Below are positions 36,305 through 47,389 of a DNA stretch of 64,000 nt, in pieces. Made by a program: the position numbers and the translations under genes. The notes under the pieces are model-generated. The model searched no databases. It worked only from the letters and a program-made list of their open reading frames with translations, and was not told the origin of the DNA. Location: the NCBI GenBank assembly GCA_016987375.1, contig PJRA01000303.1, forward strand, positions 113,910-177,909. The letters are read 5' to 3'. Within the stretch, counting starts at the first letter, position 1; every line of letters starts with the position of its first letter. Source of the DNA: Brachionus koreanus. Lineage: Eukaryota; Rotifera; Eurotatoria; Ploima; Brachionidae.

Positions 36305-39300
36305 ATGGATGATCTAAAACAATTCTACTTGCTTGAATACGAAATTAAGCGTTTACAACCAACTATCGCAATCATCACGATTCTGTTAAGTTCTTTAGGA
36401 ATTTTTTTATCAATTTTATTTTTTGTTTTCAACATAAAAAATCGAAATTTTCGGTAAATATTTTATTTCAATTATACACTTGCTTTTAAATTTTGCCTCA
36501 GATAACTTGAATGAAATATTTTGATAATATTCCCTGTTATTAGGATTGTTCTTAATAAGCCAAAGTCAATATTAAAAGATAAGAAGCTTAAAAAAAAAAC
36601 AGTTAAAAAAATCTAGCCATTTTTTCATGCATTCGATTTTTTTATTAAAGAAAACAAAAAACATTTTTATTCTTATTTAACAAAAGTGAAAAATTTAAAG
36701 AATTTGATTCAAATTTGAATAAATTCATTTTCTTGCCTAAATTAATTTGAAAAAAATTTTTTTTTGTTCATGTTTTCGTCTATTTTTACTAATATTTAGA
36801 CAATTTTGAAAATTTTTTAATTACAATATTTTTACTTAATACATTCAAATATTCAATAGCACTGTGGCAAGTACAAGATAAGATCTTAGAAAAATATATT
36901 TTATTCTTCAAGCTACTGTTGTTTGTCTTTCACTGCTTCATTTCAACTGTTCATAAAATTTAACCTCACTTGCAACCAAGATCCCAAAATGGCACGTTTA
37001 TGCAAGAGCATGTTCACTCTTAAGAATTAATTTTAAATAACTTTTTGTCTGCTTCGAAATGCACGATAATCTAAACCTTCATTTTAAAAATAAATTAATT
37101 AATTTTTTTTCAGTTCATTTGATTTCAAAGTTCATTTCGTTTTTTTCTTAACACTCAAAAATCGGAGGGCTCTTTTGAACCCCTTTTGTAACTTCCTTTA
37201 TTTGTNNNNNNNNNNNNNNNNNNNNNNNNNNNNNNNNNNNNNNNNNNNNNNNNNNNNNNNNNNNNNNNNNNNNNNNNNNNNNNNNNNNNNNNNNNNNNNN
37301 NNNNNNNNNNNNNNNATGTTGATTATTTAAATTTTTTATTAATTTTTTAATTAAATAATTTAAAAAGGCTGTATCGGCATTTTATTAAATTTTTTTTCAT
37401 GGAAAAAGTTTTTTTTTTTATTTCAAAAGCATAGCACAGTATTTTATCATCTGGATTAGCAATATTTTGTGATAAATTTAGCCTCAAAGTTTAAAAGTAT
37501 ATTCAGAGTTGTTCAAAAATCAAAAAGTCAAAGTCAAGTCAAAAGACTGCAATTTGAAAAAATTTAAGATTTAAAATGACTTCTTTTTTTTGTTGACTTT
37601 TACACAAGTCTAACCATATCAAATGAAGTTTAGAATGCAAATAATTAAAGTCAATCTAAATCAAAATGATTTATTTGGGCTGCAGAATTGAGACCATTTG
37701 AAAACGAACATATCAAAATCCTTAGAAACTTAGAGAAAAAACAAGTTAAACAAAACACATTTTTCAAAAGAGAATATTTAAAAATTAATTAAGTTTTTTA
37801 AAAAAATATATTTTCAGCTTAATTAATTAAAATTTAAAAATATCAATTTATCCAAATCTTCATGTCCTTTTATTACTTTTTTGTTTTTTTATTAAATTAG
37901 TTTAGGCTGTAAAATTTTAGAGAATTTTCAGAATAATTTTTTAACTTGATTTATTTTAAAAAATCAAAAAATAAAATTGACAGGCTCTTAAACAATAAAT
38001 CCTTAACTTATTTAGATAATTAAAATCAAGTTCAATGAATCAGTAATAAAAGTGTTTTTTTTTATTGATTTTATTTTATTTTATCCGTACCAAGCTTAGG
38101 CTCCTTCTGATTAAATTAATATAAAAAAAATAATTTTTAAAGGTTTGAATTTAGAAGAAAATTAAAAAAAAAGATATAATTAAAAAGTGCGTAAAATTAT
38201 TTTCTGTTGGTATTTTTTAAATTTGATCTTGAATAAAGCTAAAAATTGAAATTATTTTGTTAAAAATTCTCGTTTTATATTTAAATAGAGCAAGTGGTGA
38301 CAATTATTAAAATTTAATTTTAATCTCAATTTGTTTTTAAGTCTAATCAAAATGTCAAGTCCTAATATAAATAATATAATTAATATTAATTGTACATTGT
38401 TATACATATGCCCGATACTAAATAGTGTCAAAGGATTATATATTACAAATGAAATAATTGCTAATATAATGTGTCAGGTAAATTTTCAAAATAAGAATTT
38501 AGATTGAATATTTTTTATTCTAAATTTAGCTTAATACCTGGATAATTCCTCTGAGTTCGACAGCAGTTTACGCAGCAATGTTGGCTAAAGCATGGCGAAT
38601 TTTCAAAATATTCGACACTTCTCCACAGAATAAAAAAATTGTCATCAAAGATATTCGACTTGTTATTTATATAATAATTATAATGCTTGTTGATTTGATA
38701 ATACTGTCTGTATGGCAATTTTCGGATTCGGTAAAATTAAGAGCTCGTTACGTTTATGAGGCCACGTCTCAGCCTACTCGACTGTTTGTTCCAATAAAAC
38801 AAACAAAGAATTGGACAGACACTGAGCTGCCAAATAGCGATATTTCGCTCATAAAAAATTTATCACATCAAACAAATCAGTTAAAATTAGTGTTTGAATG
38901 CAATTCAAATCTCAATGAAGTATGGATAACGATTTTGACTATGTATAAAATTATTCTACTGATGTACGGCATTTACTTGGCATGGATTATTCGAAATATC
39001 AATGTACCTTCAATGAACGACTCCAAATATCTTCTATTAAGCACTTATACCATCATTATATGCGGACTTGGCTCTATGACTTTAATGCAATTGCTTAAAG
39101 ATTGGCCAGATGTTGTTCAAGCATTTTTCACAATTGGTATCATAATATCTACATGCACAACACAATGCCTCCTTTTTATACCAAAAGTAATTTTTTTTAT
39201 TTTTTTTAAAACTAACTTTTTTGGGTGAAGAAAAAAAAAAGATTTTGATACTCTAGAAATATTTAAATTTGTTAAAATTAAAAAAGAATTTTTTATTGCA

Positions 39301-42179
39301 AATTTAGAATTCAAATATTAGTTTTTCCTTAAAAAATTTCTAAAAGTCTAATCAAAAAAAATTTGAATCGTAATAACTTTTTATTAAAATTTGAATTTAT
39401 TGGGTATTTTTTTTGAAAAAAAATCTATATTTTTTAAATTTTGCGATTTATTTTTAATTTTTTTATAATTTATCAATAAAAAAAGCAAAAGTAAGCCTAC
39501 CTACAAAATATGAACAATTATGCTCTATAGACTTTGATCATCTATCAGCGAGTTGTTTCATTCCTCTGTTGTACCATTCACGGCTTTTGGTGCCAAAAAG
39601 CTCAATACATCTTTCTTTAACTATGTCTTGGTAAGTTAAATGCCGTCTTCTAAGAAAATGAGCCATTTAACGAAAAAAGATGAGAATCAAAGAGAGAGAG
39701 AGAAAGATCTTGGCTATATGCTGGATGAGGAAAAAGTTTGTTCTTCTAGTTATATGAGATCTAATGCTTTCTTGAAGTGAAGCATACATTCGTTTTTATT
39801 TTTTAGAATAAAGTTCTGCATTTATAGATTGACCGTCTGGTAAAACGGATTCACTTCTAATCACAAATAATGGTGCCTTAACTTGATAATTTGTTAGCTT
39901 TATTTATCAAATTTAAGTTACAAGATTTTCATTTTTAGAGTTGCTGATAAGCCTTTGTCTTTAATTTAATACAGCCCTAATTTCTAAATCTTTAATTTTA
40001 AAATTTTTTAGTATCAAACAAACAATTATTTAGGCATATTATTAATTTTGTATGGCTTTCAATTCTGTTGATTTAACATATAATATGGTCTAAAGAATTT
40101 TAAAGATGCTTGATCTAAAAATATCAAACATTTATTAAAACGAAAAATTTCGTGACTCAACGTAATAATATTCATGAGCATAAACTCTTGAACTGATAAT
40201 TACGTTGAAGTTAAAAATATTTTAAATGAAGCATGCATTCGTTCTAATTGTCTAGAATTAAGTTCTGCATTAATATCATAACCGTCTGAAATCAGCTCAA
40301 AGTGTATTACCTGTTGTTTGAACTAGCTGAGATACACCCAACCATTGATTTATGTTATCATAATTTCGAAAATGGATTCATTTCTAATCACAAATAATGA
40401 TTCCTCTGAAAAAATCACTAATCTATAAAATTTTAAAGTAGTTTCATACAAATTTTAATGAGCCGTTGATTATCGAAATCTGTAAAAATAAAAGGAAAAA
40501 TGCAGTACTATGTGTTAGCTTTGTTTATCAAATTAAGTTACAAGTTACAAGACACCGTCAATTCCGATGTTAAAAGTTTATTTGGCGAGTACTAAGCTTT
40601 GAAATCCTTTCAATTCTGTTTGAGAATAATTGTTCTAGTTGACCCTATCTTCCTCTGAAGGATTTTATTACCACTTATAAATTTTCTTGACCAATCTTTT
40701 ACCACAATTACTTTAAACAAATTTTCAATTTGAAGACAACAAAAAAATCTTTTTATCATATCAATAAATTATATCAGCCAATTTCCCAAAATTAGAATTA
40801 ACCTGAGTTAAATTAGGATTTAGTGTATTTCAAATTTTTAGTGTAAAAAAATAACCAAATTATTAAAGAATATTTTATCTTCTTTTTTAAGATTTATTAA
40901 TTTAATTTTTCAAAGATACGCTTATGGTTTAAACGTAGAAATGATGACAGCTTTAAAATATCGTTGTCACAAATATTTCTGCAATCTTCATCATCTTCAT
41001 CTTATTTCAATGATACAAGCACTAATGCTAATGTGAAAAATGGAAAAAAATTGAGCCTCGAAGATGAATTGTGTGAACTTCTACAAGAGAATAGTCAGCT
41101 TAAAAATTTTCTGAAAGAAGTAAGAGATTTTTAATTGTTGAATAAATTAAAATAATAAATATGTTTGGTTTAGAAAGAGGACATTATTAAAATTTTACAA
41201 GATAAAATTCGAACCGCAAAAAAAAATTTGTCAAAATTGTATCAAGATAGTTATTCTGAGGAGAAAAAAAAAGAAAATTTGGATACAAATATGCATCAAA
41301 ATGAAGAGTCGGCACTCTATTTTAGTCCTTCGATAGATCAAAGTCAAACTTTTCAAACTCGTAATCCAATTTTGAATCCACTTGATTCAGGCTTTGAAAT
41401 AAACTCTACTACTACAAGTACAGCAACAACAACAAGTAGACCTATATTAAAAATTTTAAAGCTAGCATTAATTTATTTTTAAAGCTGATACATTCAGAAC
41501 TAACGATTCAAGTTTAAAGGCTTTCAAAAGCTTAAATTTACTTTCACCAGACACAGAAAAATTGAGAAATGATTTGGATGAAGTTGAAGAACTGACAACA
41601 AGAGTGCGTGATTCAATATCATTAGACTTATCAAATACTAGAAGATATTCACCATTATTGTATGAATATTACAGAAAACAAATCGATTTGGCAAAATCAA
41701 TTCAGTGCACTTACAATATCCAATGTAATACCCTATTTGATGCGATGACTTTGATGAGAAAATGTTTAAAAGACTACTGCAAAACGGTTCATAATCCGGA
41801 ATACTTGGCAATAGATGAAATAGATAAGCCTAATTCAAATCAGTATACTTATGAAGATTTTCTAGCAAAAAATACTGACCCAAAGCTTGTAAGTCAGCCT
41901 ATATTTAAGATGGACATGAAAACTGACAATCAAGAATTTAATGTGTACAGTTCAGTAAATAATTTAAGCAAAACATGTTTTTTAATTGGGAATTCTTTTA
42001 ATCAGCAAGCGAAGCAAAACTATAATAGGCAAATTATAGAAGCTTGCACTCCAAGTACCGAATCAACTCAAACCACTGCAGCACCTTCTTCTTCTACTTC
42101 AGCAATTTCCCTATCAAACGATGTGAAAACAACTGAACCAGTTAATCCAAAAAAAGATAACAAACAAACTTATGTATAA
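36305..42179 (+). CDS. GABA-B-type class C G-protein-coupled receptor (ectodomain not found)
   Basis: Six exons: 36305-36453, 38342-38477, 38530-39186, 40916-41119, 41174-41435, 41485-42179, all in phase, 700 residues from ATG 36305. TM1 ends FFVFNIKNRNFR, then LIKMSSPNINN, matching GABBR2 F-N-I-K-N-R-N and I-K-M-S-S-P-Y-M-N-N. Later motifs are MLAKAWRIFKIF (TM3 end), KKIVIKDIRL, SVWQFSDSVKLR (TM4), YLAWIIRNINVPSMNDSKYL (TM5-6) and CLLFIPK (TM7). The cytoplasmic tail has a leucine-rich coiled coil (LEDELCELLQENSQLKNFL), the region that mediates GABBR1/2 pairing, and a long Ser/Thr-rich end. Just upstream, a different frame encodes VIWRNN, which matches the linker before TM1 in GABBR2 but is out of phase by one base. 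No Venus-flytrap domain was seen. The 110-base gap lies inside intron 1 and no exon seems lost to it. Confidence 0.85.
37206..37315. other. Assembly gap (110 N)
   Basis: A run of N inside intron 1 of the GABA-B-type receptor. Flanking exon phases join without missing residues, so the gap probably holds only intronic or repeat DNA. Confidence 0.98.
39490..40195 (-). repeat. LRAT-like repeat family copy 4 (empty-site allele of the insertion)
   Basis: Reverse complement of copy 3 over most of its length, including the 28-bp site in single copy near 40100-40150. The minus strand gives PDGQSINAELYSKK, a stop, then KRMYAS. It continues with TYQDIVKERCIELFGTKSRE-WYNRGMKQLAD, then in a shifted frame SIEHNCSYFVGRLTFAF. 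N-C-x-x-F-V matches the catalytic-Cys motif of LRAT-type enzymes. It lacks about 130 bp found in copy 3 between the GDVV and PDG parts. It lies in receptor intron 3. Confidence 0.6.
40225..40790 (-). repeat. LRAT-like repeat family copy 5
   Basis: Adjacent to copy 4 in the same orientation. The minus strand reads HFELISDGYDINAELNSRQL then ERMHAS, the best preserved version of the H-F-x-I-I-x-D-G-x-x-I-N-A-E-L block. The 40645-40745 stretch matches copy 1 (11957-12050). The remaining frames are broken. Confidence 0.6.
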
Positions 42180-43649
42180 TGAATTTTTTATCCGACCGAT
42201 CTTCCTTTTTATTCACTTTAATTAACTTATATGAAAAATTTCAAACATAATAAAAATTTTTGCTAAATATTTGAAAAATTTTTTAAAACCAAAACAATGT
42301 ATAAAAATTTTTGAATACTTTTTTAATTAGGAATCAATTTTTAAGAAAAAATACATGTCAAAAGTTCAAAGGTATAAAGAAAATTAATTTTTTTTGCACT
42401 TCCCTATCTTTCATTCTAACGTTTTTTAACTTTTCCTTGGTCTTTCTAAGGATATATCATCAAAAAATGATAAAAAAGTAGATAATTTGAGTATTTTTTG
42501 TTTTGTTGTTGTTACATAAGTTCTGTTCATGCATTTTTTGAAATCCTATCTTAAAAATAGTTAATTTGATTTTAATCTTGAAATTTTTACTTTACCTTTG
42601 GAAATATTTTAAATCATGTTCCCGACAATGTCATAACTAAAATATTTTTTAAATTATCAATAAGATTTGCTAAAAATAAATAAAGACTTTATTTTAAGTA
42701 GTATCTGCATCTATTATCCTTTGAAGATTAGCTAACTATTTATATTTATTTATTAATTAAAAATGTTTAAAACAATGAAAAATGTTTTGACTCATCCTAA
42801 CAAATCAAATTTCTATTTTAATAACTTATTTTCGTAATTTTTAATAGTATTTTTTATTAATCTGTACATTTTTTATTAGACTATTCTTTCTAAAAGTCAA
42901 AAAGTCAGGAGAAAAAGTCTTAACAAGTCATTAAAAAGATAAAATCATGAATTTGTCTTGTTGAAAAAAATAAAAAAAGTACATGACTAGCAAATGACTT
43001 TTTTTGAAGAATCTGAACAAGACTAAACTTTTCTCATCCTTTATTAATCTGTAAATAAGTTTATGTACAAAAATTTGTATCTGTATCTTTTTAATTGTAT
43101 TAAACATTTTTATAATCGCATGCGGGTTGAAAAGAAGGTTTTAGACCATTCTGAACTTCACAAGGGCCCTTAAATAAAAAAAAAATTTAAAAATTTTATA
43201 ATGCAAATAATGTATTGACAAAAATTTGATTGTAAATTAAACTGGATCTCAGATTTAAATTAATTAATGAAAAAATAAAAAACATAAGAAAAGTTAATTC
43301 GGTATTAACACTAGAAAATCAAAGGTTCTTAAGATAACATTTAAAAAAATTTAAACTTAAATATTTTTAATTAATAGTGATAAATTTTTACAAAACAGCT
43401 TTTAAAAATTAAGCATTTTGTTATTAATTCTTAAAATTTAATTTGTTCACATTACATAATTTACAATTTATATATAAAATTTTAAAATTAAAAAAAATAT
43501 CACATTTTTTTATAATATATTTTTGAATTAAAAAAACACGAAAAATGCTTGGTGCTTCTAGTTTTAAGCAAATAGAATTTTATATTTAATTAACAAAGCA
43601 ATTAATATCCTTCAGCAAGATTATTAGATTATTGCATTGTTCAATGGTT
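42180..43649. other. AT-rich intergenic region after the receptor
   Basis: No gene or clear repeat. It includes the receptor 3' UTR, with possible AATAAA-type signals near 42250. Confidence 0.35.
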
Positions 43650-44130
43650 AAAACGCACTTTGAATATACTGTCAATGTATGGCGCCCTTATTTGGAAAAA
43701 GAAATAAACGAGCTTGAGAAATTTCAATATAATAAAGTTGGTTTCAAAAGTATATGATTTGGATTATCAACATTGTTTGTTAAGGCTAGATTTAACTTCT
43801 TGAATTCAAGAAAATTAAGAAGCAATCTATTTAAGATGTCCAAATTGGTAAACAGTTATCAACTATTTTAATAGTTAAATTTAATAAAGAAATCAATTAC
43901 AGTCTCAACACCAGTACCCGAAGATGAATTCAGGATAAATTGTTATTGTCTAAGACGTCAACGAATAAAGAATTTTCGAAATAATTTTTTTACAAAAATA
44001 GTCGTAATTAGGTGGAATTATAATCTGCAAAATGTGGTATAAGCAAAGAATCTGAGTAGTTTCAAAGCGAAACTTCACAGTTGGATGGTGAAACAAAAAG
44101 AAGCGACTGTCATTGCTCTCTAGGGCTATG
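43650..44130 (+). pseudogene. LINE reverse transcriptase C-terminal relic
   Basis: Reads VKTHFEYTVNVWRPYLEKEI then NELEKFQ, the block corresponding to V-R-P-x-L-E-Y-x-x-x-V-W-x-P-Y-L-x-K-D-I in CR1/Jockey RTs. It continues with LRSNLFKMSKLVNSYQLF, FRINCYCLRRQRIKNFRNNF, IRWNYNLQNVV and SFKAKLHSWMVKQKEAT. Several stops interrupt it. The last 45 residues are clearly related to the fragment at 18960-19175. About 160 residues in the correct order are preserved, so this was a fairly complete 3' end. Confidence 0.8.
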
Positions 44131-44331
44131 CCAAGATAACCTCTAAGCTCCAGTTTAAAGTACTACTACTAATGTAAATAATTTTGGAGTTCTAGATCTG
44201 TGCATCTATTAATATTTATTTTTTCATTGAAACACATAGTGATTGAAAATATTAATTTTTAATTTTTTAAATTAATTTTATTTTAAATAAAAAAGGATTT
44301 ACATTGTTTTATTTTTATTTATAAAATTAAT

Positions 44332-45661
44332 TTATTGAAGCGAATTAAGCTTTTCCATAACTCGTTGCTGATGAGTGCTTCGAACTTTTTTCAAATCTTC
44401 AGCATACTTAATTTCATTTATCAGTTCAAGTTTTTGCTTTTCAAGTTTATCTTTTTGATCATTTATTTGCTTTGTTTGTTCAATAAGTTCGAATAATTCT
44501 CTTCTTAATTGTTGGTTTTCCATTTTTATTTTATATGTATTTTCACTTAAACATTCGCGTGCCTCTCGGTTGGCCACTTTGACAATGGCTGCTATACGAT
44601 TATCAGCTTCTCTTTTATGCTCAGTTTTTTCTTTTATAAAATCAGCTCTTAGTTCACTAATGATTTTTGTTTGCTCTCGTCGAGCCTCAACTATATCATT
44701 TTCCAGTTGTTCAATTTCTTCTAATTGTTTCTGCTTTAATTCTTTATACTCTGACATTTCCTCTATTTCACCCTTAACTTTGTTTAGCATGTTTTGCTTT
44801 TGTATCAAGTTGTTCTGAAGGGCTATATTTTTTTTTTAAAATAATCATTTAGTTTATATAGAATTATAAACCTCAATACCTAGCTTTTTTTCTTCGTAAT
44901 CTTTAATAATTTGTTCTCTCTGAACTTTTAACTTTTCGATTTCCTCTTTGTTGTGATCGGTTAAAGTAATGATGGAATTTTGACGCATGTTTGCTTTTTT
45001 GGCCATAAAATTCAGATATTCATGCTTTAAAACAAAAATAAATTTAGAATAACGGAAAAGTTTGACAATTAAAAAAATATTTGCTCTAAAATAAAATTTA
45101 AGAAGACCGTATTAATTTTATAAAGCTTGAAGATATAAATTCTACATTTTTATTTAATGGATTTTAAAATTATTTAAAAATATTTTCAAAAAATTCAATA
45201 GAGTATCTTCATTTTTTATCTCTAAAATGATTGCAATTTTTTGATTTTTATTTTAAAAAATGTTTGAATTTTAATTATTTGTTAAATATTCAAAAAATAT
45301 CATATTTTTTTCAATCTTAAATTTAATACAATAAAAACCTACACTTTCTTCACTAATTCTTTGAGCTTCTTGTTCCAACCATTCATTCTCATCTTTTCTA
45401 GACAAAAAATTATCCTATCTATTCAATTTTGTGAATTTATAAATTTACAGGCTCTGAACTCGATATTTTACTTCGTCAAGTTCTTTAGTAACTGATTCTA
45501 ATCTAAATTTAAAAAAGCTTAAGAAAAAATTTACTTTACACAATTAATTCTTACTCATTCACAAGTTGTGTATCTTGATCTATATCACGATCCTCTCCTT
45601 TATCTTTTTTTTTTGACTCGCTTTTTTTTTTGCCTTTTTTATCACCTTTTTTAGGAGGCAT
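44332..45661 (-). CDS. DUF4515 coiled-coil protein, CCDC166-like
   Basis: Five exons in transcription order: 45661-45555, 45502-45449, 45397-45343, 45024-44880, 44822-44332, all in phase, 283 residues. It starts MPPKKGDKKGKKK, the basic leader common to this family. A continuous coiled coil follows: HEYLNFMAKKANMRQNSIIT, then DHNKEEIEKL, then YKELKQKQLEEIEQLENDIV, READNRIAAIVKVANREARE and MENQQLRRELFELIEQTKQI. This order parallels human CCDC166 (Y-K-V-L-Q-L-E-Q-L...E-A-R-Q-R...N-G-R-L-R-Q-E-L...T-Q-L-L) and the wider DUF4515 group that includes the basal-body factor BBOF1. The human C-terminal extension is absent. Function is not established; a cilium or basal-body role is likely from the family and from an X-box 67 bp upstream. 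Confidence 0.75.
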
Positions 45662-45727
45662 TTTTAATTTAGCTTAAATCAAAATTTTACTTTTACAAGG
45701 CAAATTGCAAAAAAATAATTAATTCAT

Positions 45728-45740
45728 ATTGCTTAGCAAC
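45728..45740. promoter_or_regulatory. RFX X-box-like motif upstream of the DUF4515 gene
   Basis: ATTGCT-T-AGCAAC fits RTNRCC N(0-3) RGYAAC with one mismatch and is almost palindromic. It lies 67 bp upstream of the ATG of the coiled-coil gene, which reads to the left. Confidence 0.5.
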
Positions 45741-47389
45741 AATTCATTAGATTTATTCTTAGAATATATAAAAGCTTTTGCTTTGAACATTTTGTTAAGC
45801 TCATATTGTCAGAAAGATTTAACTAAAATTCTCAACTAGCATGAATCAAAAAATTTATTTATTTTGTGTATTTTAAAAACTTATTTATTAATAATTAAAA
45901 TTATAACAAAAAAAAAAGATAATAAATTATTAAAGTTAAATCTTGGAATAACGAAAGATTGATATTCGTTAAATCAAAATTAAATTTGAAAAAATCAGGA
46001 AAGAATAATTAAAAAAGTTGTCGTTATCTATTTTTTTTTTAACAAAATATATGAAAAAATTAATTTTTAAAAAAAATTATTTGATTTTTTTTATCCGGTC
46101 CGATCATATTTTTTTCGTTATTGCGAACAAAATCGCAATAATGAATTAATTTTTATTTACTAGCAAGTATGGATTAGTAAATAAATTGTAGGGTTGACAT
46201 TCAATTCTTTAGCTATTTCTTAAGTGTTTTTTTTGTTCCATATGTTTCAAGCATAACGAGAGTTCAACTTTATATAGACCTTCAAAAAATAAAAAATAGA
46301 ATTTTAAATTCAATTAAATACTTCCCTTCGAGAATCGAGTTTCAAAAACTTGATTGAACCAATGACAAAATCTAATAATGGAGAAAAAACATTTGGATTT
46401 TTTTACTCTAGATCGATAAATAGTTTTGTGATAAAGAGATCAATTTTGAAATTCTCTACATTCAAGCTTTCCATTTGTAATAATATAAATTTAATCTTTA
46501 AAGATTTTGTTAAAAAATTTAAAAGATTTGATTTAAATTTTTGAATGTTGTATTTTTCTTTATTAATCAAAAATTCTATATTATTTTTAATAGTATTTAA
46601 TGTTTTATATAAAATTTAAATAAATGAGGTGTTAATCAGTCTATTAGACAAGGTCACTAGCCGTTGATTAGCCTTGAAACAGAAAAATTCCCTTCGAGAA
46701 TCAAAATTTCAAAAGTATTTTAATTTTTTATGTTTCGAATATTTAAGAAAAATGAGATACTAGTTTTTGGAATTTTTACTATTTTAATTTTCTCTTGGAT
46801 TTATTATTTAAATTAATTTTAAAATTCGAATTAACTTTTATTTAATTAAATTTATTTAACAAATTTTTTGTTTGAAAATAAAATTTTATTTTTATTTTTA
46901 TGAAGCAATTATATTTAATATATTTTGTTATAAAAGTTTTAGATTAGTGTCTAATATTTCTTAAATAAATATATATCTTTTTGTATAAAAATTAAAGATG
47001 TAAATTTTTATATAAATTGTGTATAAATTTTTTCATTGAAGTGATAAAACTAAGAACTGTTTAATTCAATTTAATTTTGTAAAACTTTATTGTTAAAATT
47101 AAAAAAAAAAGTGATGACAGTTTTTAGGGTCAATAATTTAAAAATTTTAAAAAATTGAAAATAAAAACTAAAATTAATATAAAAAATCAGATAATTTGGC
47201 GTAACTTTAGATAAAATTTGTAATAAATTGATTATAAAATAAATAAAATATTGATCAGCAATAATTTGGTTAAAGTAATTTAAGCCAAATATTGCTTGAC
47301 GATGTTGGTTTTAATTTTGCTGTATTCCACTGTTGAGGACAAAAACAAATAAGAATTAACAAAAATTTTTGGTTTAAATAATTAAGCTA
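45741..47389. other. AT-rich intergenic region with short repeats
   Basis: A direct repeat CTTCGAGAATC followed by TTTCAAAA occurs near 46324 and near 46690. A hairpin formed by TTATTTACTA and TAGTAAATAA lies near 46153-46185. On the minus strand around 46195-46255, fragments reading TYGTKKTLK and, one frame over, IAKELNVNPTIY resemble the helix-turn-helix of Tc1/pogo-type transposases, but this is weak. A 65-codon frame (46350-46544, +) is not recognised. Confidence 0.3.

Noticed and set aside
46195..46255. Helix-turn-helix-like fragment of a Tc1/pogo transposase on the minus strand
   Set aside because: Needs a frameshift within about 20 residues, and no catalytic-domain sequence follows.
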